A stretch of 64,000 nucleotides of DNA from Marinococcus halophilus (GTDB lineage Bacteria; Bacillota; Bacilli; Bacillales; Marinococcaceae). A program made the position numbers and the translations under genes. Under the pieces are notes generated by a model. It ran no database searches, was not told where the DNA came from, and saw only the letters and a list, made by a program, of their open reading frames with translations. The stretch lies in the NCBI RefSeq assembly GCF_002265875.1, contig NZ_NPFA01000005.1, positions 62,001-126,000 of the forward strand. The letters run 5' to 3'. This document shows positions 17,923-25,298 of the stretch, in pieces. The stretch's first letter is position 1; each line of letters begins with the position of its first letter.

Positions 17923-17958
17923 AAGCAGTTCTGCTTTTAAAGCAGAACTGCTTTTTTT
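17923..17958 (+). terminator. Terminator of the HesB-like gene
   Basis: AAGCAGTTCTGCT pairs perfectly with AGCAGAACTGCTT around TTTAA and ends in a T-run. Confidence 0.94.
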
Positions 17959-17987
17959 CATTTCAACGCTGATTTTTGTCCGATCGG

Positions 17988-18001
17988 GCCGAAATTTCGG
18001 C
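17988..18001. promoter_or_regulatory. Candidate upstream activator site GCCGAAATTTCGGC
   Basis: A perfect 14-bp palindrome is centred about 96 bp upstream of the inferred sigma-54 start site, the usual distance for an NtrC-class enhancer. It has no terminator character. Confidence 0.55.
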
Positions 18002-18064
18002 TTGCTTATTTAACTCTCCTTACCCCGTCACCATTCCAGGCACCTTTTGTAGTGCCTACATTGT

Positions 18065-18080
18065 TGGCACGCTCCTTGCA
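18065..18080 (+). promoter_or_regulatory. Sigma-54 (-24/-12) promoter of the alcohol dehydrogenase gene
   Basis: TGGCAC-GCTCC-TTGCA matches the consensus TGGCACN5TTGCW, with GG and GC ten bases apart. Transcription would begin near 18091, ahead of an ACAAGGAGG site and the ATG at 18126. The nearby inverted repeat AGGCAC...GTGCCT (18038-18057) may bind a further factor. Confidence 0.88.
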
Positions 18081-18125
18081 TATATTTAGGATGCATCCTG
18101 CAAAATTACAAGGAGGGGTCCACTC

Positions 18126-19142
18126 ATGAAAGCAGCAGTAGTTAATGAATTTCATCAAAAGCTGGAAATCAAAGATATCCCAGTACCCGAGCTTGATTAC
18201 GGGGAAGTGCTTGTCAAAATTCATTCCTGCGGGGTCTGCCATACCGATTTGCACGCGGCTCACGGGGACTGGCCGGTTAAACCGAAGCTTCCCCTTGTGC
18301 CGGGCCACGAAGGTGTAGGCACTGTAGAAAAAGTCGCGGAAGGAGTCAAATCCATCAAAGCCGGAGACCGCGTCGGCATTCCATGGCTCTACTCTGCATG
18401 CGGTGAATGTGAATTCTGCCTGTCCGGAAGAGAAACCCTGTGCCAGCAGCAGTTGAATGCCGGCTATTCCGTCGACGGAGCATATGCGGAATACTGCAAA
18501 GCGCCGGCCCACTATGTAACAAAAATTCCGGACAGCCTGGATTTTGATACAGTAGCCCCGCTCTTTTGTGCTGGTGTTACGACCTATAAGGCGCTCAAAG
18601 TCTCTGAAGCCAAGCCAGGCAGCTGGGTTGCTATTTTTGGCATCGGCGGCCTCGGGCACGTAGCTGTACAGTACGCAAAAGCTATGGCTTTAAACGTCGT
18701 CGCTGTCGACATTCGCGATGATAAACTGGAGCTCGCGAAGGAAATGGGCGCAGATATGACTATTAACAGCATGAACGAAAATCCGGGAAAAGTGTTGATG
18801 GAAAAATTAAACGGAGTGGAAGCGGCTATCAGCACAGCTGTCAGCCCCAAAGCGTTTGAACAGGCTTACTCTACGGTCAAAAGGGGCGGAAATTTAGTTA
18901 TTGTAGGTCTCCCTGTGGGAGAGCTTCCCATCCCAATTTTCGATACGGTGTTAAACGCGGTAAATGTGAAGGGCTCCATCGTCGGCACACGCAAAGATCT
19001 GCAGGAATGCCTTCAACTAGCGGCCAAAGGCAAGATCCGTCCGATTATTGAAACAAAGGAACTGGATGACATTAACAATGTATTTGATTCAATGGAAAAA
19101 GGCGACATCAACGGCAGAATTGTACTCAAAATTCAGGACTGA
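18126..19142 (+). CDS. Zinc-dependent alcohol dehydrogenase (AdhP/AdhT type)
   Basis: Medium-chain NAD-dependent dehydrogenase that interconverts ethanol and other primary alcohols with aldehydes. The 338 residues have catalytic zinc ligands in [14 protein letters not shown] and PGHEGVG, the four-Cys structural zinc site [15 protein letters not shown], and the Rossmann motif [11 protein letters not shown] near residue 175. The VDIRD acidic residue after beta-2 favours NAD. The promoter is of sigma-54 type. The response regulator facing it downstream is the obvious candidate activator, suggesting induction by a specific signal such as an alcohol or a redox change. Confidence 0.94.
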   Translation: MKAAVVNEFHQKLEIKDIPVPELDYGEVLVKIHSCGVCHTDLHAAHGDWPVKPKLPLVPGHEGVGTVEKVAEGVKSIKAGDRVGIPWLYSACGECEFCLSGRETLCQQQLNAGYSVDGAYAEYCKAPAHYVTKIPDSLDFDTVAPLFCAGVTTYKALKVSEAKPGSWVAIFGIGGLGHVAVQYAKAMALNVVAVDIRDDKLELAKEMGADMTINSMNENPGKVLMEKLNGVEAAISTAVSPKAFEQAYSTVKRGGNLVIVGLPVGELPIPIFDTVLNAVNVKGSIVGTRKDLQECLQLAAKGKIRPIIETKELDDINNVFDSMEKGDINGRIVLKIQD

Positions 19143-19179
19143 GTACCTGACAGATTTATGAAACACTTACACACGGCTT

Positions 19180-19213
19180 AACCCGGGCGGGCTCCTCTTC
19201 CCGCCGGGTTTTG
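19180..19213 (+). terminator. Alcohol dehydrogenase terminator
   Basis: ACCCGG.CGGG pairs with CCCG.CCGGGT with a single bulge and is followed by TTTTG. It lies between convergent genes; only the plus strand has the T-tract. Confidence 0.75.
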
Positions 19214-19232
19214 CCCCATTGTGCTGCCACAG

Positions 19233-20612
19233 TTATTCATTCAGCCAGTAGCGCAACTTTCGTGTATTTACCCCGAGTATCTCCGCAGCCTCCCGGCGAT
19301 TTCCACGCGTAATCATTAAAGCATGGTCGATAATATCCCGAACACTTCTCTTTTCTTCATTTCGTATATTTTCGATAATGCTTTCAAGCGATAAATAGTT
19401 TTCCTCTTCAAGCTCCTGCTTTTTCTCCCTGAGCCATTCCCTGGATACAATATGGTTCTGTGCAGCAGTCCTCCTGACCGGGGCCCTCATATTTATATGC
19501 CGGCGCTCAATTTTCCCGTCTGCCTCCGCAGCCGCTCTCACTAATACGTTTGTCAGCTCACGAATATTACCCGGCCAGCAGTGAGCCTGCAGCGTTTCCA
19601 AAGCTTCTTCACTAAGGACTGCATCTTCTGAAATTTCCTTATAAAGGATCAAACGGCTAATCTCGGGGATATCTTCCTTACGCTCCCGCAACGGGGGCAT
19701 TGTCAGACGCACGACATCAAGCCGGTACAGCAGATCCTCACGAAAGTTTTCAGCTAATGCAGCAAGGTGTAAATCCTGGTTTGTAGCAGCGATAATGCGG
19801 GCTTGGGTTTTGATCGGACGCTCCCCGCCTACCCGGTAAAATTCTTTCGATTCAAGCACCCGCAGTAGCTTCACCTGGGTTGATAAGGATGCTTCGCCAA
19901 TTTCATCGAGTAAAAGCGTACCCTCTGAAGCCATTTCAAAATACCCCTTCCTCATTTTTTGCGCTCCAGTAAACGCTCCTGCTTCATGACCGAATAGCTC
20001 ACTTTCAAGTATCTGCTCTGGCAGGGCGCCGAGGTTCACCCCAAGAAACGGGCGCTCCCTGAGACCGGAAAGCTCATGAATGAAGCGAGCAGCCACCTCT
20101 TTTCCAGTCCCCGTTTCCCCATCGATTAGGATCGTCAGTGGCTTCTGCGCAAAGCGCGCAGCCAGCTGGATGACCTTCTGCATTGCTTCACTTGTTCCCA
20201 TTATCATACCACTTTGTGCGGCCGCCTGTTCAATTTGGTCATCGGCTTCAAGGTTCTGCTTCGGCTGCTGTAATTTTTCTTCAATAATGCTGATGTCTTC
20301 AAACGGTTTTTCAATATAGTCCTCGGCTCCAAGCTTGACCGCTTCTACAGCTGTGTCAATCGTACTGTAACCCGTCATGACAATGCAGCGGCAGGAAGGC
20401 TGAGTCTGTTTCAGGTCTGCGAGCAGCTTCAATCCATTCGTGTCGGGCAGCTTTAAGTCGATAAATGCCAGTTCATACAAATGGTTCTGGCCGCGCAGGC
20501 GTTCGTATTCTTTTCCATCATGGGCAAGGTCAATATGATGGCCCTGCTCTACAAGCAGGTAACGGAAAAACGTGCCGATATCGTAGTCGTCGTCAATTAC
20601 TAATATTTTCAT
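19233..20612 (-). CDS. Sigma-54-dependent response regulator (NtrC family)
   Basis: Two-component transcription activator for sigma-54 RNA polymerase. Three domains span 459 residues: a receiver (1-115, phospho-acceptor Asp in LAFIDLKLPDTNG, Lys in YIEKPFE), the AAA+ activator domain (about 135-365, Walker A GETGTGKE, the sigma-54 contact loop GAFTGA, Walker B LLLDEIGE), and a C-terminal Fis-type helix-turn-helix ending ILGVNTRKLRYWLNE. AGGGGG precedes the ATG. It faces an alcohol dehydrogenase gene with a sigma-54 promoter. No intact sensor kinase is adjacent; a kinase-like tail fragment lies just upstream. Confidence 0.95.
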   Translation of the reverse strand: MKILVIDDDYDIGTFFRYLLVEQGHHIDLAHDGKEYERLRGQNHLYELAFIDLKLPDTNGLKLLADLKQTQPSCRCIVMTGYSTIDTAVEAVKLGAEDYIEKPFEDISIIEEKLQQPKQNLEADDQIEQAAAQSGMIMGTSEAMQKVIQLAARFAQKPLTILIDGETGTGKEVAARFIHELSGLRERPFLGVNLGALPEQILESELFGHEAGAFTGAQKMRKGYFEMASEGTLLLDEIGEASLSTQVKLLRVLESKEFYRVGGERPIKTQARIIAATNQDLHLAALAENFREDLLYRLDVVRLTMPPLRERKEDIPEISRLILYKEISEDAVLSEEALETLQAHCWPGNIRELTNVLVRAAAEADGKIERRHINMRAPVRRTAAQNHIVSREWLREKKQELEEENYLSLESIIENIRNEEKRSVRDIIDHALMITRGNRREAAEILGVNTRKLRYWLNE

Positions 20613-20660
20613 GTTTGCCCCCTTTTTCTAACGGCAGCTTCAACTGGAAAATAACCTCTT
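20592..20660 (-). pseudogene. Probable C-terminal remnant of a sensor histidine kinase
   Basis: Overlapping the response regulator start in another frame, the minus strand reads EVIFQLKLPLEKGGKHENISN before a stop; the first 15 residues look like the closing strand of a histidine kinase ATPase domain (pattern G..F.L.LPLEK). The overlap with the regulator ATG is typical of kinase-regulator operons. An in-frame stop lies a few codons upstream, and no N, G1 or G2 box is visible in any frame up to 20880. The kinase seems to have been deleted, leaving about 20 codons. The identification rests on a short stretch. Confidence 0.45.
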
Positions 20661-20850
20661 TGCTTTATTAACACCGCATTCAGTACTTTCTTTCCAGCAA
20701 GGAGAAAAAGAGCAGGTTTTGTACAATCCGGTCCCTTTCCCTCGTAATCTTCAATCTTTCCTCCGTTATTGAGACCGCTTACTAAATATGTATTTATTAT
20801 CGCTCAGCCCCAGCGATTGTGCAAAGACTTCCCACGTCTTTAAGTACAAA

Positions 20851-20884
20851 TAAAAAAGCACAGAGCGCCCCTGTGCTCTGTGCT
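20851..20884 (-). terminator. ZIP transporter terminator
   Basis: On the minus strand AGCACAGAG pairs with CTCTGTGCT and is followed by TTTTTT. The hairpin touches the stop codon of the transporter. Confidence 0.92.
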
Positions 20885-21689
20885 ATCCTAAAGCTACATC
20901 CAGCACCATCATAACGCTGAACCCGATCATCAGACTGAAAGTAGCCAGCCGTATGTTCCCCTTTTCCTGCGAACCCGGAATAACTTCCTTCGCCACGACA
21001 AATATCATTGCACCCGCTGCAAAACTGAGAGCAAATGGCAGCAGCGGCTGAATTATGATTACAGCAGCAGCACCAATCACTGCAGCCACCGGTTCCACAA
21101 AACCAGACAGCTGTCCATAAAAGAAGCTTTTCTTTTTCGATACTCCGTCCCGCCGCAGCGGCATCGAGACTGCAGTGCCTTCCGGAAAGTTCTGAATACC
21201 GATGCCAAGAGCAAGAGCTACGGCTCCCGCAAGCGTTGAGCTGCTGAATTCTGAGGCCAGTGCCCCGAACGCAACACCTACAGCCAAACCTTCAGGAATG
21301 TTGTGCAGCGTAATCGAAAAAACAAGCATTGTCGTCCGGTGCTTGGCGTACTTATCTTTTATCTCTGTAAAATACGTATCCTCGTTCATCATCGGGATGA
21401 CTCTATCCAACAAAAGAAGAAACACGCCGCCAAGCAAAAAACCAACAACAGCCGGTAAAAAAGGTATCTGTCCCTGCTCTTCTGCCATATCAATGCCTGG
21501 AGAAAGCAGCGACCAGAAACTTGCAGCAATCATAACCCCTCCGGCAAATGCCAGCAAGCTGTCCATCAGCTTCTGGTTATTTCTATTCGTAAAAAACACT
21601 ACTGCAGCCCCCGCCGCGGTCATGCCCCAAGTAAACAAAGAGCCGATTAATGCCTGTAGTGTAGGATGCAGCTCCGCAAACCATTCCAT
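20883..21689 (-). CDS. ZIP-family divalent metal transporter
   Basis: ZIP/GufA-type membrane protein carrying Zn2+, Mn2+ or Fe2+ into the cytosol. The 268 residues have about eight spans and the two metal-binding helices: TLHNIPEGLAVGVAFG (TM4) and GIQNFPEGTAVSMPLRRDG (TM5). AAGGGGA lies before the ATG. The upstream region carries a strong promoter with an MntR-like box directly at the start point, suggesting manganese-dependent repression and therefore a manganese-related role. The metal assignment is inference from that box. Confidence 0.9.
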   Translation of the reverse strand: MEWFAELHPTLQALIGSLFTWGMTAAGAAVVFFTNRNNQKLMDSLLAFAGGVMIAASFWSLLSPGIDMAEEQGQIPFLPAVVGFLLGGVFLLLLDRVIPMMNEDTYFTEIKDKYAKHRTTMLVFSITLHNIPEGLAVGVAFGALASEFSSSTLAGAVALALGIGIQNFPEGTAVSMPLRRDGVSKKKSFFYGQLSGFVEPVAAVIGAAAVIIIQPLLPFALSFAAGAMIFVVAKEVIPGSQEKGNIRLATFSLMIGFSVMMVLDVALG

Positions 21690-21720
21690 AATACAATCCC
21701 CTTTTTGCTCTATTAAAAAA

Positions 21721-21776
21721 AGTTTCCCTAAGGAAAATCTAACATTATTCTATTCCTTGAAATGGAAGCTTGTCAA
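21721..21776 (-). promoter_or_regulatory. ZIP transporter promoter with MntR-like box
   Basis: On the minus strand TTGACA (21776-21771) and TAGAAT (21752-21747) are 18 bp apart. Immediately downstream lies ATTTTCCTTAGGGAAACT (21738-21721), which resembles the B. subtilis MntR site (TTTGCCTTAAGGAAACT) and would cover the start point. Confidence 0.65.
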
Positions 21777-21828
21777 TTTATAAACGGAAAGCCGCCCCTG
21801 GTACAGGAAGCGACTTCGTTTATTGCTA

Positions 21829-22176
21829 TTAAATAATCGTGTTGACGCCTTCGGTATCTGTCACGATAAGAAGAATTTTCCCCTCATCGAGTTCATCCTC
21901 ATATTCGTGGGCTTCTTCCTGTGATAAACCAATTTCCTGTAATTTGTTGCGAAGCTCATCACCTTTTTTGCTGAACATATTTCCTACTGCGTTTTTTAAT
22001 CCTTCTTCTTTCATTCCGACGGTATTGGCATTCGCATTTTCTGCGATACGTCCGGTACGATCGTTATCATGGGTCATAACGTACACGTTCTTTTTATCGA
22101 TACCCTTTTCAGCCAGACGCTGAACGTCCTGCTGCAGTGCTTCATCATTGGTATATTCTCTAACAAATGGTTTCAT
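21829..22176 (-). CDS. General stress protein, YflT/GS17M family
   Basis: This 115-residue soluble protein begins MKPFVREYTNDEALQ. It matches the pattern of the YflT heat- and stress-induced family: a short alpha/beta domain with GIDKKNVYVMTHD and a helical acidic end EAHEYEDELDEGKILLIV. The function is unknown. The start was chosen at the ATG after AAAGGAGG; the frame is open 14 codons further. No convincing sigma-B promoter was seen upstream, although many relatives are sigma-B controlled. Confidence 0.8.
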   Translation of the reverse strand: MKPFVREYTNDEALQQDVQRLAEKGIDKKNVYVMTHDNDRTGRIAENANANTVGMKEEGLKNAVGNMFSKKGDELRNKLQEIGLSQEEAHEYEDELDEGKILLIVTDTEGVNTII

Positions 22177-22264
22177 AAAAGCCTCCTTTTGCTGCTTACT
22201 GCTACTCTTAATAAACAATTCTGGCTTTATTTAAACCGGCTGCCGTTAAACTCTTACTTTTCAC

Positions 22265-22717
22265 CTATAGAGCGTGCGGTTCCATATAGTCCAAAAACTT
22301 TGTTTCAAATAAGTGGACATTATAATTAACCAGGCCTACCACCGTTTTTGTAATAAAGGAATCTTCATTGGCCTGGCCCGGCTCATAGTTTGATTTAATA
22401 ATGCCATATTCTTTAAATGTGTCATTATGAATGTTTTTCAAATCCTCCCTGGCTTTTTCCAGGTCTTTCACAGTGTAAGTCACCTGTGATCCTGCTTCGC
22501 AACAGTCCGGAAACCTTCCCCGGAGTAGCTCTGCCGAACGTTCCATAATGTTCAGAATGATTTCTGATTTGTGTCTCTGCGATTTCATCGTTTCAGGCTG
22601 CATTTGCTCAATGTCTTTCATATGGTGCTTTTCCTGGATAATTATATCATCCAAAAAAAGAATAATTGCATGAATCTTGTCGGAAATAAATACTACTTCC
22701 TGGTCCTCTCTCTGCAT
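22265..22717 (-). CDS. Hypothetical helical protein
   Basis: The family is not recognised. The 150-residue product is predicted to be mostly alpha-helical and soluble, with a CC pair in FPDCCEAGSQVTYTVKDLEKAR and a hydrophobic IHAIILFLDDIIIQEK segment too charged to be a membrane span. AAAGGTGG precedes the ATG at good spacing, which supports a real gene. It is upstream of and codirectional with the yflT-like gene but separated by about 90 bp. Nothing in the context gives a role. Confidence 0.65.
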   Translation of the reverse strand: MQREDQEVVFISDKIHAIILFLDDIIIQEKHHMKDIEQMQPETMKSQRHKSEIILNIMERSAELLRGRFPDCCEAGSQVTYTVKDLEKAREDLKNIHNDTFKEYGIIKSNYEPGQANEDSFITKTVVGLVNYNVHLFETKFLDYMEPHAL

Positions 22718-22927
22718 TATGAAGCCACCTTTATTAGATTTTAGTTAACCTGTGCCTGTTGCCCTAAAATCTATACCCTTTTTATCCTTTTATCATACGG
22801 TGAATTTTATAATGCCTCCGTCCATTTGCAATACTTAATAAACGAGGCTTGTCATTACATTTCGGTTTCAAAGGCTTCCCCGCCGACAGTTTTAAAACGT
22901 CACAATTTTATCCTAAGGCAGGGATAG

Positions 22928-22943
22928 TGTTCCACGTGAAACA
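22928..22943. promoter_or_regulatory. parS site (ParB/Spo0J binding)
   Basis: TGTTCCACGTGAAACA agrees with the Bacillus parS consensus TGTTNCACGTGAAACA at every defined position. ParB loads here and spreads to organise the origin region. Confidence 0.88.
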
Positions 22944-22955
22944 GCTGTGTGTAGA

Positions 22956-22990
22956 AAATCAACTACTCTCAGCTGAGCAGTTGATTTTTT
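22956..22990 (+). terminator. Orphan plus-strand terminator
   Basis: AAATCAACT pairs with AGTTGATTT, and inner ACTC pairs imperfectly with GAGC, followed by TTTTTT. No plus-strand gene precedes it, hence the small RNA suggestion. Confidence 0.75.
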
Positions 22991-23075
22991 GCACTATGGC
23001 TGAAATATTAAAACGTCAAAAAACAACCTTTGGCAAAAACAAGTGTTCACGAAGATCAGGAACGTATGCCATACT

Positions 23076-23104
23076 AAAAAACCGCGCTCTTCTATGAAGA
23101 GCAC
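23076..23104 (-). terminator. Terminator downstream of the CstR-like gene
   Basis: On the minus strand GCTCTTC-ATA-GAAGAGC is extended by CCG/CGG and followed by TTTTTT. Confidence 0.85.
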
Positions 23105-23229
23105 GGCTGCGCGGGTTGTTGCAATTAAACAGGCTGTTTTATTTTTTGCTAGCTGCCGGTCTTTTCTTTGCCGGTCTATTTTTATGGCTTAGCCTTTACT
23201 TTCCCTACATACACATTATATAAATATAT

Positions 23230-23490
23230 TTACCTGCTTTTAACCAATAGATTGACAGCTTCCTGAATCAGCTCTTCGCTGTCTTCTCCTTTCTCTATCT
23301 GCTCACGAACGCATTCTTCCAGATTTGTGCTTACTACAAGGCCAATCGTGCGGTCAAGCGCTGTGCGCGCAGCATTCATCTGGGAAACGAGCTCCTTGCA
23401 ATCCTTTTCTTCTTCCATCATGCGCAGAATGCCCCGGACCTGGCCTTCCACCCGTTTTACCCGGTTTTTCATCTGATCATTGTATTCCAT
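23230..23490 (-). CDS. CsoR/CstR-family metal- or persulfide-sensing repressor
   Basis: Small all-helical repressor of the CsoR/FrmR/RcnR family. From the ATG after AAAGGAGG it has 86 residues with Cys31 (in KDCKEL) and Cys60 (in NLEECV). Copper CsoR proteins also need a His four residues before the second Cys; here that position is Asn. The Cys31/Cys60 pair is the arrangement of CstR, a sulfane-sulfur (persulfide) sensor. A TTG one codon earlier is a possible but poorer start. A TACCC-TAAG-GGGTA operator lies upstream, so it is probably autoregulated. No sulfur-detoxification gene is adjacent. Confidence 0.85.
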   Translation of the reverse strand: MEYNDQMKNRVKRVEGQVRGILRMMEEEKDCKELVSQMNAARTALDRTIGLVVSTNLEECVREQIEKGEDSEELIQEAVNLLVKSR

Positions 23491-23545
23491 CAAAACTTCC
23501 TCCTTTCAAATAGATTATTTATATGTCTGTCATTTATCTTTTCAT

Positions 23546-23559
23546 TACCCTAAGGGGTA
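23546..23559 (-). promoter_or_regulatory. CsoR/CstR-type operator
   Basis: TACCCTAAGGGGTA is an inverted repeat with TACCC and GGGTA arms, the classic operator of this repressor family. It lies about 55 bp upstream of the repressor start, within AT-rich promoter DNA. Confidence 0.75.
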
Positions 23560-23721
23560 TATAAAAAATATAAACGCCACTGCTGAATTTGTCAAACATA
23601 TGTATAAATACAACAGCCCACGCACAGCCGTTAGCCTTTAAAATGTTTTCGATCCTTGCAATCCCCTTCTTTCTTTCTATATGATAAAAGAATAAGACTA
23701 TACAGATAGCGGTGACTGAGC

Positions 23722-24357
23722 GTGTTAGAAGACACAGGAGAACGAATCATCCCTTCAAAAATGAAACCGACCAATGGTATGCTGCTCGAACATATGGCCC
23801 GTTATTATTTTGCCATGCCTTATGCCAGGGGGCGTTTGCTCGATATTGCCTGCGGGGTCGGCTACGGAGCCCAAATGACAGCGAAAGGAAAAAAACGCGA
23901 AGTGGGTCATGTTCTCGGCGTCGATATTGATGCTGAGGCAATCACATTTGCCCAAAAACACTATTATCATCCCCAGCTTTCCTTTCAGACCGGAGATGCA
24001 CTTGACGAAAATCTTCCAGCACGAATAGGTACATTTGACACCATTGTTTCTTTCGAAACCATTGAACACGTGCCTGATGACCATACCTTTATGAAACGCA
24101 TGTATGCCCTGCTCCGGCCTGGAGGTACGCTCGTCGTTTCTACGCCATTCGGCCGGGGAAGAGACAGACCCAGCAATTCTCCTTTTCACTACCACCAGTT
24201 AACCCTGGAGGAATGGAAAGAACTTTTAACCGATAAAGCCTGGCCCTGGCAGGAGTTGCAGCTTTATTACCAGCAGGGCGTCGCTTTCGAACGGTCCGCT
24301 CGTCCGGGTGTCCACTATCCTTTTGGCGTCGCTGTATGCATTAAACCGGAGAAATAA
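23722..24357 (+). CDS. Class I SAM-dependent methyltransferase
   Basis: Soluble 211-residue methyltransferase; the acceptor is unknown. It begins at a GTG with a weak GGTGA site. The first residues LEDTGERIIP...LEHMARYYFA are a recognisable opening of a common bacterial SAM-methyltransferase group. Motif I is LLDIACGVGYGAQM near residue 48, the acidic motif II residue is VDIDAEA, and motif IV is FDTIVSFETIEHVPDD. The C-terminal half is shorter than in glycan-modifying relatives. It is divergent from the CstR-like gene and closed by its own terminator. Confidence 0.88.
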   Translation: MLEDTGERIIPSKMKPTNGMLLEHMARYYFAMPYARGRLLDIACGVGYGAQMTAKGKKREVGHVLGVDIDAEAITFAQKHYYHPQLSFQTGDALDENLPARIGTFDTIVSFETIEHVPDDHTFMKRMYALLRPGGTLVVSTPFGRGRDRPSNSPFHYHQLTLEEWKELLTDKAWPWQELQLYYQQGVAFERSARPGVHYPFGVAVCIKPEK

Positions 24358-24365
24358 ACACAGCA

Positions 24366-24398
24366 AGATCCCGTGCCTATTCCGGCCGGGATCTTTTT
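24366..24398 (+). terminator. Methyltransferase gene terminator
   Basis: AGATCCCG pairs with CGGGATCT and is followed by TTTTT. It overlaps the 3' end of a convergent small gene on the minus strand. Confidence 0.88.
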
Positions 24399-24544
24399 CT
24401 AAGCTCATTTCTTTCACGCAGTATCGCCAGTTCTGTTACGAGCTTCTTCTGGTCTTCATATGAAATATTTCCTTCAAGCAATGATTGAATTTCTTCCAGT
24501 CTTTCCCTGTCCTCTTCGTTTAAATAGCGAAGCTCTTCTTCCAT
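24377..24544 (-). CDS. Small charged helical protein, 55 residues
   Basis: The family is not recognised. An ATG eight bases after AAAGGA opens a 55-codon frame beginning MEEELRYLNEEDRERLEEIQ and ending RKRSRPE. About half the residues are charged, with a heptad-like spacing of Leu and Ile (LLEGN, LVTELAIL), so a short coiled-coil or hairpin protein is likely. Its last codons run through the methyltransferase terminator on the other strand. It is codirectional with the DUF2812-like gene just upstream and may be cotranscribed. Confidence 0.65.
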   Translation of the reverse strand: MEEELRYLNEEDRERLEEIQSLLEGNISYEDQKKLVTELAILRERNELRKRSRPE

Positions 24545-24577
24545 GAAGGTCGTCCTTTCATGTGCAGGATAAAATAT

Positions 24578-25126
24578 TTATTCTGGGCGGATACTGATAA
24601 TCTGTTTGGCCTGACTGATGATGGTAAGCGTCCGGAGCCACCGGACCACTGTAAAGGCTACTATCCCCGTGAACAGTGAAAGCATAAAAAAGGCAAAATT
24701 CACCGCCATGCCCGGCAGGTTCAAATCAGTTATTACCAGGAGTAAAAAGATTATAAACAAAAGAACACTGATGGCAGCCATAATCCCCCACCGTCGGCAC
24801 TTTTTCCGGTATTCCTCTAAAAAGTAAAGCGTCCAATGGTCCTGAAAGGAAGAAGCGTCTTTTTCCCCTTCGAATATGTGAAGAACTGGAGAAGAGCAAA
24901 GAAGCGTCCACTCATCTTCAGAAATTTTTCGCAGTCCCTGATAGTCTTTCGACATAATGAACTGGTATTCCTTTTCTTCTTCTCTTACTTCTGACAACGA
25001 ATACCCGAGCAGAGAGCAGTCCTGGACCTGCCATCCTTTTTGACGCTGCTCCTTCAAACGGCTTTTTTCTTTGTCATAAGTAGTGAAAGGCATAAAAGAA
25101 AATAAAAATTTGGTTTCTCTTCGCAA
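24578..25126 (-). CDS. DUF2812-like protein with two C-terminal membrane spans
   Basis: The soluble N-terminal half (KFLFSFMPFTTYDKEKSRL, then QKGWQVQDCSLLGYSL) resembles DUF2812. Two hydrophobic spans follow, around IMAAISVLLFIIFLLLVI and AVNFAFFMLSLFTGIVAF. A GTG four codons earlier abuts AGGAGGT with no spacing, so a TTG about 11 bases after GGAGG is preferred, giving 182 residues. DUF2812 genes usually neighbour PadR regulators; none is adjacent here. The function is unknown and the family call is moderate. Confidence 0.6.
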   Translation of the reverse strand: MRRETKFLFSFMPFTTYDKEKSRLKEQRQKGWQVQDCSLLGYSLSEVREEEKEYQFIMSKDYQGLRKISEDEWTLLCSSPVLHIFEGEKDASSFQDHWTLYFLEEYRKKCRRWGIMAAISVLLFIIFLLLVITDLNLPGMAVNFAFFMLSLFTGIVAFTVVRWLRTLTIISQAKQIISIRPE

Positions 25127-25298
25127 GTAACTATACACCTCCTGTATATGAAATACACACAGTTGGAATTTAATAAGATAAAAACGATGAAGGGCAGATT
25201 AGCGCCGGGGAAGATCATAAGATTGAACGAAGTATATATCTTTATGCTACCATGAGCTATCTGCAGTCACAAATACTCTACCTGCCGCCGACTTCGGT

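Larger units (their letters stand above)
22718..23229. other. Gene-poor intergenic region with parS, a possible small RNA and terminators
   Basis: About 510 bp hold no supported protein gene. They contain a parS site (22928-22943), a plus-strand TATAAT at 22808 followed 177 bp later by an orphan terminator (22956-22990), and a minus-strand terminator (23076-23104). A plus-strand frame across 22849-23097 has no ribosome site and runs through the terminator. Confidence 0.55.

Noticed and set aside
22849-23097. Plus-strand frame of 82 codons across the parS region
   Set aside because: It has no ribosome site, passes through a terminator hairpin and has unprotein-like composition.
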